Shown: positions 16,756 through 25,837, numbered from the stretch's first letter. The stretch is DNA of 64,000 nt from Duncaniella muris (GCF_003024805.1 NZ_PUEC01000004.1:62001-126000); one strand, 5' to 3'. Program-made: numbers and translations. The notes: a model not told the origin generated them from the letters alone.

Positions 16756-17464
16756 GCGCATCCGGTTTTCCAATATCAATCCAATTATAGGACTCATCGG
16801 GCATAAAGCCGCAAATCCTGAGATCTTTGCATGATGATGTGTAGAATGGTGTGATCGAGAATTTTGGGTCATTACTGAATTTTGCCAGAAACGGGAATAC
16901 CGAAGGATTGACAATATGGACTCCACCGAAGGCGAGATTCCGGCATCCGGCAATTTCTTCCGAATTCCACGGACTTCGGATTTCACCGGACCTGATGTCT
17001 GTCCATCCTTTCATCTGCATGGAATTATCGAAAAGCAGATAACGGGATGTCTGTCTGTCAGCCACAAGCAAAGTCACATCTGCCTGAGAAGACTGATGAT
17101 GGGCTATCATTTCCTTAAGATTGAAATCAGTCAGTATATCGGCGTTATGAAGCAGTATCTGGCTATCTGTTCCAAGCAGACCCTTGGCTTTAAGCAAGCC
17201 TCCGCCGGTATCAAGAAGAGCATCGCGTTCGTCGCTGACGGATATGTCAAGTCCGAAATTGTCATTGCTCTTAAGGTAATCAATTATCTTGTCGGCATAA
17301 TGATGAACGTTGACAACGATCTGTCTGATGTCTGAGTCCTTGAGTTTAAGGATAACTCTTTTAAGCATAGGCTCGCCTCCGACCTCAACAAGCGCTTTCG
17401 GCATTGTCTGCGTGATCGTGCCAAGACGTGTACCAAGCCCGGCTGCAAAAATGAAGGCTTTCAT
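16730..17464 (-). CDS. Sugar-phosphate nucleotidyltransferase, MurU-like
   Basis: A 244-residue nucleotidyltransferase with the signature FIFAAGLGTRLG and PKALVEVGGEP, which binds the nucleotide and sugar phosphate. Further matches are LLHNADILTDF (metal-binding acidic residue) and NWIDIGKPDALKAA at the C-terminus. The start at 17464 overlaps the kinase-RapZ stop in an ATGA; the in-frame codons above it are less likely. Pairing with an aminoglycoside-phosphotransferase-like sugar kinase is the arrangement of AmgK/MurU, where MurU makes UDP-MurNAc from MurNAc-1-phosphate. The exact sugar is inferred, not shown. Confidence 0.85.
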   Translation of the reverse strand: MKAFIFAAGLGTRLGTITQTMPKALVEVGGEPMLKRVILKLKDSDIRQIVVNVHHYADKIIDYLKSNDNFGLDISVSDERDALLDTGGGLLKAKGLLGTDSQILLHNADILTDFNLKEMIAHHQSSQADVTLLVADRQTSRYLLFDNSMQMKGWTDIRSGEIRSPWNSEEIAGCRNLAFGGVHIVNPSVFPFLAKFSNDPKFSITPFYTSSCKDLRICGFMPDESYNWIDIGKPDALKAAQNIV

Positions 17465-18849
17465 AATGTGCAATCTATATTTTGCTCACGGTGTGTGAGG
17501 CGGACGTTGACATGCGGGAATTTTGTCTTTATATGTTCAGCCATATGCTGGGCTCCATAGACACTACGGTGCTGGCCGCCGGTACAGCCGAAATTTACCG
17601 CCAAAGAGGTGAACCCGCGACGGTCGTAACATTCCACTGACGGATCCACCAAGCCATAACAGTTTTCCATGAATGTCTGTATTTCACCCTTTGATTCAAG
17701 AAAGTCAATCACCGGTTTCTCAAGACCCGTTCTGCTCTTATACTCCTCATATCTGCCCGGATTTTCCATGCCGCGGCAATCAAACACGAATCCACCTCCG
17801 TTGCCGGAATAATCTTTCGGGATGCCTTTTTTATAGGAAAAGCTGCTTACATGGACTGTCAGTAAGCTCGGACGAACCTCCTCCGTAATCGAATCGATTG
17901 ACTCTTGTTCAAGCATGGCGGCCAATATCTCAGTCAGGTAAGGATAGGTGTCATTCCCTGTTGCAAGTAGATTCTGAAGATTGGCCAGTGCAAGCGGGAT
18001 GCTTTTCAGAAAATGAGGCTTGCGTTCGAATTTTCCACGGAAGCCGTAAGCACCAAGCACCTGCAGGTTGCGCAGCAGTTCATATTCGTGAAGACGCTCC
18101 CGGAAAAGTCCGCTGTCAATTCCGCTCACATAGCGTGATGCGGATTGGAGGTATGTCTCAATCAGCTCTTCCTTGACTTCGGGAGTGAATGCCGCACGGG
18201 CCTGAGAGATGAAAGAGACAAGATCATACTCTACAGGTCCTTTCCGGCCGCCCTGGAAGTCGATGAAGTACGGAGCTCCGTCTTTGATCATGACGTTGCG
18301 ACTTTGGAAGTCGCGATACATGAATGTCGGCTTCCCTGAATGGGCCAGACGTGTTGCCATCAGTCTGAACTCTGATTCAAGGCGTCTTTCATCGTAAGGC
18401 ACACCGGTTGTGTTCAGGAAACAATATTTGAAGTAGTTCAGATCCCACAGGATGGCTTGACTGTCAAATGCCGCTACCGGATAACAATTGTTGAAATCCA
18501 TCCCGTCGGCCCCTTTGTATTGGAAATCCGGCAATATGGCAATTGTTTGCTTTAATAAGGGTATATCTTCGCGCATTTCAAATAGGGAACTGTCACCAAG
18601 ATCCTCCTGGATATAACACAGTCTGTCATCTGACACTGCAATGACCTTTGGTACCGGCAGCCCTTTTGAGGAGAAGTGGGCGGACAGATATATGAACGCA
18701 TTGTTTTCAATGGCAGATGTTCCAATGACTCCAACAACAGTACGTGGGCCGGAGATGCGGAAATACTGGCGGTTGCTGCCGGCTTTGGTAAGAGGACGGA
18801 TTTTGTAATGGTCTACACCGAATGTCTGTGCATATAATGTTGAGAGCAT
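17461..18849 (-). CDS. Fusion of APH-family sugar kinase (AmgK-like) and RapZ C-terminal domain
   Basis: A 462-residue two-domain protein. Residues 1 to about 325 are an aminoglycoside phosphotransferase-type kinase, with catalytic loop YRDFQSRNVM and metal site IDFQGGRKGPVEYDL. Residues about 338-462 match the C-terminal domain of RapZ: HVSSFSYKKGIP, GGGFVFDCRGMENPGR, GCTGGQHRSVYGAQHMA. The RapZ N-terminal Walker domain is absent and replaced by the kinase. In Escherichia coli RapZ senses glucosamine-6-phosphate and controls GlmS via small RNAs. Here the fusion suggests a sugar kinase coupled to an amino-sugar sensor. Its stop overlaps the MurU-like start. Confidence 0.85.
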   Translation of the reverse strand: MLSTLYAQTFGVDHYKIRPLTKAGSNRQYFRISGPRTVVGVIGTSAIENNAFIYLSAHFSSKGLPVPKVIAVSDDRLCYIQEDLGDSSLFEMREDIPLLKQTIAILPDFQYKGADGMDFNNCYPVAAFDSQAILWDLNYFKYCFLNTTGVPYDERRLESEFRLMATRLAHSGKPTFMYRDFQSRNVMIKDGAPYFIDFQGGRKGPVEYDLVSFISQARAAFTPEVKEELIETYLQSASRYVSGIDSGLFRERLHEYELLRNLQVLGAYGFRGKFERKPHFLKSIPLALANLQNLLATGNDTYPYLTEILAAMLEQESIDSITEEVRPSLLTVHVSSFSYKKGIPKDYSGNGGGFVFDCRGMENPGRYEEYKSRTGLEKPVIDFLESKGEIQTFMENCYGLVDPSVECYDRRGFTSLAVNFGCTGGQHRSVYGAQHMAEHIKTKFPHVNVRLTHREQNIDCTL

Positions 18850-19010
18850 ATTTTAACTCTTGTTTTTTAACAACTTCTAAACAATCTCTGAGATTTTGAC
18901 TCCTGGATAGGAGACCGTTCCCAAATTCGATATTAAGCAACTGCGATGAGTGGCTTATCAGCTGCAAAATTAGTCAAAATATCCAATTTGCTCTTTCATT
19001 CGGCTGCCCT

Positions 19011-19042
19011 TTTGCGTATATTTATAAAAATACCTAACTTTG
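19011..19042 (+). promoter_or_regulatory. Promoter of the TrmH-family gene
   Basis: TTTG at 19011-19014 and TAACTTTG at 19035-19042 are spaced by exactly 20 nt, a full Bacteroidetes match, 22 nt before the start codon. Confidence 0.7.
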
Positions 19043-19063
19043 AAAATATTTTGATAATTCAAT

Positions 19064-19828
19064 ATGTCAGTTCTCACAAATAATCTCAGCCGTCAGATCA
19101 AATCACTTGATGAGCGGAAACACCGTCGGCGCGAGCAGGCCTTCAAAGCAGAAGGTTCCAAATGCGTACTCGACACACTTCCGTTTTTTAACGTGCGTCA
19201 TCTGTTTGCTACCAAAGACTGGCTGGCTGCAAACAGGCGTGACTGCAGAGAGCTTTCTGGTTCGGTTATAGTAGAATGTGCCGGATCAGAAATTGCAAAA
19301 ATGTCAAGCCTTGTCACTCCGACAGAGGTCATTGCGGTTTATGATATTCCAGAGTTGCATCTGGGGAATGGTATCGCGCAGAAAAATCTTGTCCTTGCTC
19401 TTGACGGCATTCAGGATCCCGGAAATCTCGGTACTATCATACGTGTTTCCGACTGGTTCGGCATACGCGACATATTATGCGGGACAGGGACTGTTGACTG
19501 TTACAGTCCGAAAGTGATACAGGCTACAATGGGGTCGATATCAAGAGTCAGACTTCATTATGGCGATCTCACTGAAATGATCGTGGCAAGTGGCGCTATG
19601 CGTGTATATGGCACATTTCTGGATGGTGACAGCATCAGCGATGCCAAGCTGACAGATACAGGAGTCATTGTCATAGGGAATGAAGGCAACGGAATTTCGG
19701 CTGAGGTGGAAAAATCTGTTACAGACCGCCTGTTGATACCATCATATCCGGAAGGCGAGCCGACAGGAGAATCTCTGAATGCGGCTATAGCCACAGCCAT
19801 CACTCTGGCTAAGTTTAGAGGAATTTGA
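19064..19828 (+). CDS. TrmH/SpoU-family RNA 2'-O-methyltransferase
   Basis: A SPOUT-class methyltransferase that moves the methyl of S-adenosylmethionine to a ribose 2'-OH of rRNA or tRNA. The 254-residue protein has an N-terminal substrate-binding region and the three SpoU motifs: DPGNLGTIIR near residue 125, VIGNEGNGIS near 205 and GESLNAAIATAI near 235. The C-terminal trefoil knot is implied by the last two. Which nucleotide is modified (RlmB-like or another site) cannot be read from sequence. It is followed by radA. Confidence 0.88.
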   Translation: MSVLTNNLSRQIKSLDERKHRRREQAFKAEGSKCVLDTLPFFNVRHLFATKDWLAANRRDCRELSGSVIVECAGSEIAKMSSLVTPTEVIAVYDIPELHLGNGIAQKNLVLALDGIQDPGNLGTIIRVSDWFGIRDILCGTGTVDCYSPKVIQATMGSISRVRLHYGDLTEMIVASGAMRVYGTFLDGDSISDAKLTDTGVIVIGNEGNGISAEVEKSVTDRLLIPSYPEGEPTGESLNAAIATAITLAKFRGI

Positions 19829-19889
19829 AAATCTGACACTGAAACATCAGGGGCTTGTCTCTGGCCTCTTAAGCAATAGTTTATAATTG

Positions 19890-21263
19890 ATGAAAGGTAA
19901 TAAGACAGCGTGGTTCTGCACAAGTTGTGGCGCCGAATCGTCAAAATGGCAGGGAAAATGTCCGGCTTGCGGCGAATGGAACACTATGGTAGAGGAGCGG
20001 ATAGTGTCAGATGACAAAAAATCTCGTTCGCTCACTCCTGTCAAGCTGAAACAGACGAGGACAAGGCCTCAGCTAATTCATGAGATAGAAACCAGCGATG
20101 AGGCCCGCATCAAAATGCCGAGTGGAGAGCTTAACCGTGTTCTCGGCGGCGGTCTGGTGCCCGGAAGCCTTGTGCTTATAGGTGGAGAGCCTGGAATCGG
20201 GAAATCCACGCTTGTGCTTCAGAACATACTTTCGATACGGTCCAGAAAAATACTGTATATCTCCGGTGAAGAAAGCGCGAAACAGTTGAAAATGCGGGCA
20301 GACCGTATCGGGCGTCCGAATGACAATGTATATATAGTCTGTGAGACTTCTCTTGAGAATATAAAGGATCACATTGAAGATGTTGATCCAGGACTTGTTG
20401 TGGTCGATTCGATACAGACAATAGCCTCGGACGCTATAGAGTCAGTAGCCGGAAGTGTCTCTCAGGTAAGGGAATGTGCCGCCCAACTGCTGAAATACGC
20501 AAAAGAAACTTCCGTTCCGGTATTGCTGATAGGGCATATAACCAAGGAAGGCAGCATTGCAGGCCCGAAAGTGCTTGAGCACATTGTCGATGCTGTGCTG
20601 CAGTTCGAAGGAGACCGCCAGAATATATACCGGATTCTGAGGTCCATTAAAAACCGTTTCGGATCTACAGCCGAGTTAGGCGTCTATGAGATGTGTCAGC
20701 GAGGACTCAGAGAAGTATCCAACCCCTCGGAAATGTTCCTTTCGCAGAATGACGAGGAACTCTCCGGAATATCTATCGGGGTGACGATGGAAGGTGTCAG
20801 AGCATTTCTTATCGAGGTGCAGGCATTGGTCAGTACTGCGGCCTACGGCACTCCGCAGCGTTCGGTGACCGGTTTCGACTCAAAACGCATGAATATGCTC
20901 TTGGCTGTGCTTGAAAAACGGGTCGGGTTCAAGCTTGCGGCAAAGGATGTATTTCTTAATATAGCCGGAGGCCTGAAAGTCAACGATCCGTCGCTGGATC
21001 TCGCTGTCATCTGTGCGATTCTTTCTTCCAATGTAGATATAACCATCCCGAACCGTATCTGTATGGCTGGAGAAGTCGGGCTGTCTGGAGAAGTTCGCCC
21101 TGTCAGCCGCATCGAACAGCGGATACGCGAAGCTGAAAAGCTTGGAATGGAAACTATTATCATCCCACGCAACAATCTCAAGGGCATAGACACTTCCGGC
21201 CTTGGAATTAAAATTGTTGAAGTGGCAAAGGTCGAGGAGGCATTCAGAACTCTCTTTGCGTAA
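19890..21263 (+). CDS. radA: DNA repair protein RadA
   Basis: RadA is a RecA-like ATPase that promotes branch migration of recombination intermediates. The 457-residue protein opens with a C4 zinc finger (CTSCGAESSKWQGKCPACG), followed by Walker A GGEPGIGKSTL, the RadA-specific KNRFGS motif within IKNRFGSTAELGVYEM, and a C-terminal Lon-protease-like domain (GGLKVNDPSLDLAV). The ATG at 19890 is chosen over the adjacent TTG at 19887. Full family length. Confidence 0.95.
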   Translation: MKGNKTAWFCTSCGAESSKWQGKCPACGEWNTMVEERIVSDDKKSRSLTPVKLKQTRTRPQLIHEIETSDEARIKMPSGELNRVLGGGLVPGSLVLIGGEPGIGKSTLVLQNILSIRSRKILYISGEESAKQLKMRADRIGRPNDNVYIVCETSLENIKDHIEDVDPGLVVVDSIQTIASDAIESVAGSVSQVRECAAQLLKYAKETSVPVLLIGHITKEGSIAGPKVLEHIVDAVLQFEGDRQNIYRILRSIKNRFGSTAELGVYEMCQRGLREVSNPSEMFLSQNDEELSGISIGVTMEGVRAFLIEVQALVSTAAYGTPQRSVTGFDSKRMNMLLAVLEKRVGFKLAAKDVFLNIAGGLKVNDPSLDLAVICAILSSNVDITIPNRICMAGEVGLSGEVRPVSRIEQRIREAEKLGMETIIIPRNNLKGIDTSGLGIKIVEVAKVEEAFRTLFA

Positions 21264-21307
21264 ACAAATTAAACGAGTGCATGTTATGCTATTAAAGCGT
21301 TACAACT

Positions 21308-22285
21308 ATGATTAATATGAAAATGACAAATTTAAGATGCATACTTTTGAGCTTATCCGCTGTTGTCGGCGCTTCTTTTGTCTCAGCCCAGACGGTGGAG
21401 CATATCAAATATGGTGATTTCTCCAACTGGGTCACACGCCACATACACGAATCGGCTGTGATAGGCGGACATGACAAGACTATATATGAGATAGGCCCGA
21501 CACAGACAATCGAGGGCAACAAACCCTATTCAAATCTTGGCGGCTCGCCGTGGGCCACGAGCAATGTCTATGCTAAAGTGTCAGGCGTTGTCAAAACTTC
21601 TAATGCGGTTTATCCTGCGGATCGTTCGGCTAAAAACAAATGCGCGAAACTCTGCACTCAGATCGAGAAAGTGAAAGTGCTCGGTCTGATCAACATGGAT
21701 GTTATGGTTGCCGGCTCGATGTTTCTTGGTAAAATGTTTGAACCGGTTACATCAACAAAAAATCCATATTCGAAAATGGAAATGGGCATACCGTTTTCCA
21801 AACAGCCTAAATCACTGGTCTTTGACTATAAGGTAGACATGCCGAATGTCAACTATCGTGTAAAGTCTACAGGATTCAGCTCAAAAAAGCAACTTCCGGG
21901 ACATGACAATGCCGTGGTATTTGTGTTTCTTCAGCGCCGATGGGAAGATTCTGACGGCAATATCCATGCAAAACGGGTGGCAACAGGAGGAGAACATTTC
22001 TCAAAGACTGCTTCCTGGACAAACGGGCATCGTCTTCAGCTGACCTATGGAGATTTAAGTTCAAAAGGTCCCGTGCCTGATTATCTGCAACTGCGTAGCG
22101 GCGATGACCGCTATTATGCCCGTAACTCAAAGGGGAAAATGGTCCCGGTCACTGAAGAAGGTTGGGATTCCGCCGATTCCACCCCGACACACATCATAGT
22201 CATGTTCTCTGCCGGTAGCGGAGAACCTTATGTCGGCACTGAGGGGCTGACGTTATATGTGGATAATGTCGGATTTGGATATTAA
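21308..22285 (+). CDS. Secreted PCMD-like protein (putative carbohydrate-related beta-sandwich)
   Basis: A 325-residue exported protein with signal peptide LLSLSAVVGASFVSAQ, cleaved near residue 28. The mature part has a start segment (YGDFSNWVTRHI), the recurrent NLGGSPWATSNVYAKV motif, and ends TLYVDNVGFGY. These are features of the Bacteroidetes PCMD (putative carbohydrate metabolism domain) group, often found as surface or periplasmic proteins in glycan-use loci. Here it is between radA and trmN6, with no susC/susD nearby, so no substrate can be suggested. An ATG three codons later is an alternative start. Confidence 0.65.
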   Translation: MINMKMTNLRCILLSLSAVVGASFVSAQTVEHIKYGDFSNWVTRHIHESAVIGGHDKTIYEIGPTQTIEGNKPYSNLGGSPWATSNVYAKVSGVVKTSNAVYPADRSAKNKCAKLCTQIEKVKVLGLINMDVMVAGSMFLGKMFEPVTSTKNPYSKMEMGIPFSKQPKSLVFDYKVDMPNVNYRVKSTGFSSKKQLPGHDNAVVFVFLQRRWEDSDGNIHAKRVATGGEHFSKTASWTNGHRLQLTYGDLSSKGPVPDYLQLRSGDDRYYARNSKGKMVPVTEEGWDSADSTPTHIIVMFSAGSGEPYVGTEGLTLYVDNVGFGY

Positions 22286-22293
22286 GCTTCATC

Positions 22294-23007
22294 ATGTTTC
22301 AGTTTAAAGAATTTTCGATTGATGATTCTGAATGTGCGATGAAAGTCGGCACCGACGGAGTGCTTCTTGGAAGCTGGGCTGATGTTGAAGGTGCTATGAA
22401 CATCGTTGATGCCGGATGTGGCTCCGGACTGATCTCCCTGATGATGGCCCAGCGCACTCCACAGGCGAGAATCTATGGAGTTGATATTGACGGAGACGCT
22501 ATTAAGTGCTGCCAGTCCAACGTGGATTCTTCACAGTGGAAAAATAGGATCGAAGTTTTTCAAAACGACATAACATCTTTTTTCCCTGACAAAGCCTCGT
22601 CACCGTTACTGATTGTGTCGAACCCCCCGTTTTTCAATGAACCATTGAGATCTCCTGATACTATCAGAGCGCTTGCAAGGCATGGAGAAGAATTCGGGAT
22701 AGAATCGCTGCTAAGCCTTGGAGCACAGCATCTTGTGATGCCTGGAGACTCGATGGCTTTCATTTCGCCTTATGGCAGAAAAGATGAGATTGAATGGCTT
22801 CTTTCATGTAATCGCCTTGCATCCCGACGGATGACGTCAGTGTTTTCGAGAAGAGGCAAAAAGGCATTGCGAATCTTATGGCAGGTCATGCCGGAAAGAT
22901 ATATGAACACACGGTGTGTTACTGAAAATCTATATATCCGCAATGAGGACAATGAATATTCAACTGCTTATAAGCTTCTGACATATCCTTTTTATCTTGA
23001 TAAATAA
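22294..23007 (+). CDS. trmN6: tRNA1(Val) (adenine37-N6)-methyltransferase
   Basis: A class I S-adenosylmethionine-dependent methyltransferase of 237 residues in the YfiC/TrmN6 group, which methylates N6 of A37 in tRNA(Val). The SAM-binding motif is VDAGCGSGLISLMMAQ, the acidic ribose-binding end of strand 2 is YGVDIDGDA, and the N6-adenine catalytic motif is NPPF (VSNPPFFNEPL). The N-terminal FQFKEFSIDDSECAMKVGTDG is the family signature. It follows the PCMD-like gene after 8 nt and ends 19 nt before the chosen start of the CPBP gene. Confidence 0.9.
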   Translation: MFQFKEFSIDDSECAMKVGTDGVLLGSWADVEGAMNIVDAGCGSGLISLMMAQRTPQARIYGVDIDGDAIKCCQSNVDSSQWKNRIEVFQNDITSFFPDKASSPLLIVSNPPFFNEPLRSPDTIRALARHGEEFGIESLLSLGAQHLVMPGDSMAFISPYGRKDEIEWLLSCNRLASRRMTSVFSRRGKKALRILWQVMPERYMNTRCVTENLYIRNEDNEYSTAYKLLTYPFYLDK

Positions 23008-23026
23008 ACTAAGATTGTTTTACATT

Positions 23027-23905
23027 ATGTTGCCACAACTTCGGTTCAAACCGGCTGAACGCTTCCTGCTATTTTTCATCGTGCTTGCGGCCTGTGCCTT
23101 GGCTGGATCTCTGATAGTTGGGTTTGTGGTTCATAACGGGCCTACTACAAAAGCTTTAAGACTGGCCACTGTCATCCAGGACTGTGTCATATTCATCCTT
23201 CCGTCTTTGATAACTGCAGTATTGATTTCCTCGTTGCCGGCAAATTTCCTGAAAATTGAGTCAGCACCTTCCATGAAGCTATTGATATTAGCTGTGACAG
23301 CTATGATGGTTTCAATTCCTCTGATGAACTGGATCGTTATGATGAATGACAGTCTTGTGTTTCCTGAAAGCCTTTCCGGATTAGAAAATTGGATGCGGCT
23401 TCACGAAAATGAAGCCCGTGCCTCAGTGAAAATACTTCTGGGTGATGGCTCTGTAAGTTCATTGATCATTGACTTGCTTATAGTCGGAATATTGGCAGGA
23501 TTAAGCGAAGAAATTTTATTTAGAGGAACTTTGCAACAGTTATTTTTGTCATCAAGACTTAACATACATCTGTCGATCTGGATTACAGCGATCATATTCA
23601 GTGCCATCCATATGCAGTTTTTCGGTTTCGTTCCGCGACTATTGCTTGGAGCCTATTTCGGCTATCTGTTGTGGTGGAGCCGGTCTTTGTGGTTGCCGGT
23701 TATAATACATGCCTTTAACAACTCAATAGTGGTCTATTCCACATGGAAGTCCGGTGAAATCTCAGAGGGTGGGGGAGACAGCTCGATTGATCAATGGGGG
23801 CTTGATTCGCCGATGCTCATATTGGCTTCGGCAATATTGACCGTCTTCATTATATTCCGTTTGCATAGAGAGCAGAAGTCTGCGGTCATCCAGAGAGTTA
23901 AATAG
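23027..23905 (+). CDS. CPBP family intramembrane metalloprotease
   Basis: A 292-residue membrane protein with seven to eight hydrophobic helices and the three CPBP (Abi/CAAX protease) motifs: GLSEEILFRGTLQ with the EExxxR catalytic pair, AIHMQFFGFVP with one histidine, and IIHAFNNS with another. Glutamates and histidines coordinate the catalytic zinc within the membrane. Members process prenylated proteins in eukaryotes and act in bacteriocin immunity or signalling in bacteria; the role here is unknown. The ATG at 23027 is preferred to a TTG at 22997 that overlaps trmN6. Confidence 0.85.
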   Translation: MLPQLRFKPAERFLLFFIVLAACALAGSLIVGFVVHNGPTTKALRLATVIQDCVIFILPSLITAVLISSLPANFLKIESAPSMKLLILAVTAMMVSIPLMNWIVMMNDSLVFPESLSGLENWMRLHENEARASVKILLGDGSVSSLIIDLLIVGILAGLSEEILFRGTLQQLFLSSRLNIHLSIWITAIIFSAIHMQFFGFVPRLLLGAYFGYLLWWSRSLWLPVIIHAFNNSIVVYSTWKSGEISEGGGDSSIDQWGLDSPMLILASAILTVFIIFRLHREQKSAVIQRVK

Positions 23906-23926
23906 TGCTAAATTAACCTCATCGAA

Positions 23927-23957
23927 TTGATTGATGTCGAAATAAATATTAATTTTG
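23927..23957 (+). promoter_or_regulatory. Promoter of rlmD
   Basis: TTG at 23927-23929, 20-nt spacer, TAATTTTG at 23950-23957: a full match. Transcription would begin near 23964, leaving a leader of about 120 nt before the rlmD ATG. Confidence 0.7.
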
Positions 23958-23988
23958 ACAATAAATAATTGTAGAAATTATCTTAACC

Positions 23989-24062
23989 TAACTTACTGAA
24001 ATACTCCACTCGTCGGTAAATGGCTCTTATTCCCAATTGCCGACGAAAATTTTTGTAAGTTA
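23989..24062 (+). promoter_or_regulatory. Structured 5' leader of rlmD with terminator-like hairpin
   Basis: Nested inverted repeats lie in the rlmD leader. The outer pair is TAACTTAC (23989-23996) with GTAAGTTA (24055-24062). The inner pair is CGTCGGTAA (24011-24019) with TTGCCGACG (24037-24045), with one wobble. The inner stem is followed by AAAATTTTT, which resembles an intrinsic terminator. An attenuator is possible. No known riboswitch class is evident to me. Confidence 0.45.
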
Positions 24063-24082
24063 AGTAATTCAAACAAACACAG

Positions 24083-25498
24083 ATGGCAAGAAAGAAGAAA
24101 GATCTGCCGCTTTTAAGCGGTGTTGAAATACTGGATGTGGCGGCGGAAGGCAATTCCATCGCGCGGGTTGACGAAATGGTTGTGTTCATACCGTTCGGTG
24201 CTCCCGGAGATATCGCTGATGTGAAGATTGACCGTAAAAAGCGTAGTTATGCGGAGGGACATATCGAACGTCTGACACAGCCCTCTCCAATACGAGTCGA
24301 GGCAAAATGCGAACACTTCACTCTATGCGGAGGGTGCCGATGGCAGCATCTGCCATATGAATTCCAGCTCAAATGCAAGCAAAAGCAGGTTGAGGACGCT
24401 CTTCAGCGCATAGCCAAGATTCCATATCCGGAACTGACTCCTATTTTGGGATCAGAAGAAATCTGGGAATACCGGAATAAAATGGAGTACACATTCTCAA
24501 ACAAAAAGTGGCTCACATTCGATCAATTGCGTTCAGGAGAGGAGTTCCCGGAGCGCCGGGCAGCAGGATTCCATATATCAGGCGCCTTCGACAAGGTATT
24601 GGATATAAACAAATGTCATCTGCAGGATGATCTCGGTAACCGGTTGAGACTTTTTGTCAAGAAATTTGGCATGGACAATGACTATTCCTTCTATGACCTA
24701 AGGGAGCAGCATGGCCTGTTACGTACGTTGATGATACGTATTGCATCTACCGGAGAAGTAATGGCTGTAATGGTATTCGGCGAAAACGATGAAGAAAAAA
24801 TCGGGACATTGCTATCAGCTGTAGCCGCTGAGTTCCCGGAAATCACATCGCTGCTCTATGTCGTCAACACAAAAGTCAATGACACGATCTCAGATCAGGC
24901 CATTCACCTTTATCGCGGTAAGGAATATATTGAAGAGGAGATGGAGGGTCTTAGATTCAGAGTAGGCCCCAAGTCATTCTATCAGACAAATTCACGGCAG
25001 GCCTACAGGCTTTACAGCGTGGCCCGTGATTTCGCCAAACTGACCGGAAACGAGCTGGTCTATGACCTTTATACCGGAACCGGTACAATTGCCTGCTTTG
25101 TTGCCCGCAATGCCAGGCATGTAGTCGGTATCGAATATGTCCCTGAGGCCATTGACGATGCTAAAATAAATGCCGGCATCAACGGGTTGGACAATACAGA
25201 ATTCTATGCCGGCGATATGAAAAATGTATTGACATCAGACTTCATAGCTGAACACGGACATCCTGATGTGATGATTGTCGATCCTCCAAGAGCCGGCATG
25301 CACGATGATGTGGTCAAAGTAATTTTGGAAGCCGAGCCAAAGCGGATAGTCTATGTCAGCTGCAATCCGGCTACCCAAGCCCGTGATCTGGCATTGCTCC
25401 ATGAGAAGTATGATATTGAGGCAGTACAGCCGGTAGACATGTTCCCGCACACCCAGCATGTGGAGAATGTAGCCGCACTTACATTAAGGAATCAATGA
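24083..25498 (+). CDS. rlmD: 23S rRNA (uracil1939-C5)-methyltransferase, RlmD/RumA type
   Basis: This SAM-dependent enzyme methylates C5 of a uracil in 23S rRNA (or in tRNA for some homologues). The 471-residue protein has an N-terminal TRAM-like domain (residues about 8-65), an iron-sulfur cysteine cluster in CEHFTLCGGCRWQHL, the SAM-binding YDLYTGTGTIACFVA, and the catalytic region DPPRAGMHDD with YVSCNPATQARDL, whose cysteine is the nucleophile. HTQHVENVA is the conserved C-terminal motif. Exact target assignment is by family only. Confidence 0.88.
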   Translation: MARKKKDLPLLSGVEILDVAAEGNSIARVDEMVVFIPFGAPGDIADVKIDRKKRSYAEGHIERLTQPSPIRVEAKCEHFTLCGGCRWQHLPYEFQLKCKQKQVEDALQRIAKIPYPELTPILGSEEIWEYRNKMEYTFSNKKWLTFDQLRSGEEFPERRAAGFHISGAFDKVLDINKCHLQDDLGNRLRLFVKKFGMDNDYSFYDLREQHGLLRTLMIRIASTGEVMAVMVFGENDEEKIGTLLSAVAAEFPEITSLLYVVNTKVNDTISDQAIHLYRGKEYIEEEMEGLRFRVGPKSFYQTNSRQAYRLYSVARDFAKLTGNELVYDLYTGTGTIACFVARNARHVVGIEYVPEAIDDAKINAGINGLDNTEFYAGDMKNVLTSDFIAEHGHPDVMIVDPPRAGMHDDVVKVILEAEPKRIVYVSCNPATQARDLALLHEKYDIEAVQPVDMFPHTQHVENVAALTLRNQ

Positions 25499-25512
25499 CG
25501 TATACAGCAAAA

Positions 25513-25544
25513 GAGCGCCCGCTGCATCACGCAGTGGAGCGCTC
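25513..25544 (-). terminator. Terminator of a minus-strand unit downstream of rlmD
   Basis: On the minus strand GAGCGC...CTGC pairs with GCAG...GCGCTC around a 5-nt loop, followed by TTTT. The plus strand has no T-run after the hairpin, so it primarily serves leftward transcription from the unit at 25564-25868, and perhaps also rlmD. Confidence 0.65.
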
Positions 25545-25563
25545 GAAATTATAATCATCAATT

Positions 25564-25774
25564 CTAATTATCGGTATTCGTTTTCTCAAACTCATCTTCT
25601 GAAAATCTGATCGGGCTCACGTTATGCCCGATTCTGGATTGTATATCAGGAGGTGATAACTGCCAATTGATTTGGAATAAGGGAAATAGCGGTAATTTTA
25701 AATTCAGAAAAGGATAAGAAATGGTTGTGTCTTCAAATGATTCAGCAGAAATGCATGTTTGGTTGTTGTTTCAT
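25564..25774 (-). pseudogene. Frameshifted small ORF in its own transcription unit
   Basis: The gap between rlmD and the flippase (25499-26056) holds a minus-strand unit. An ATG at 25774 reads MKQQPNMHFC and then hits TGA at 25742-25744. One frame over, an open reading runs without an ATG to a TAG at 25564-25566 and looks protein-like (ISYPFLNLKLPLFPLF, then SPPDIQSRIGHNVSPIRF, then EDEFEKTNTDN). A single-base shift near 25748-25751 would join them into about 69 residues. A full promoter lies upstream and a terminator downstream. It is either a frameshifted pseudogene, a programmed shift, a base error, or an RNA. I do not recognise the peptide. Confidence 0.45.
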
Positions 25775-25837
25775 GTATATGTATTTGAGAAGTCTTAATT
25801 CTGTTAACGTTCAGGAGTTATTTTTTCGTTTTCGATG

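Noticed and set aside
25640-25665. AGGAGGTGAT on the plus strand as a Shine-Dalgarno site
   Set aside because: No start codon or ORF follows at a useful distance; Bacteroidetes seldom use Shine-Dalgarno sites.
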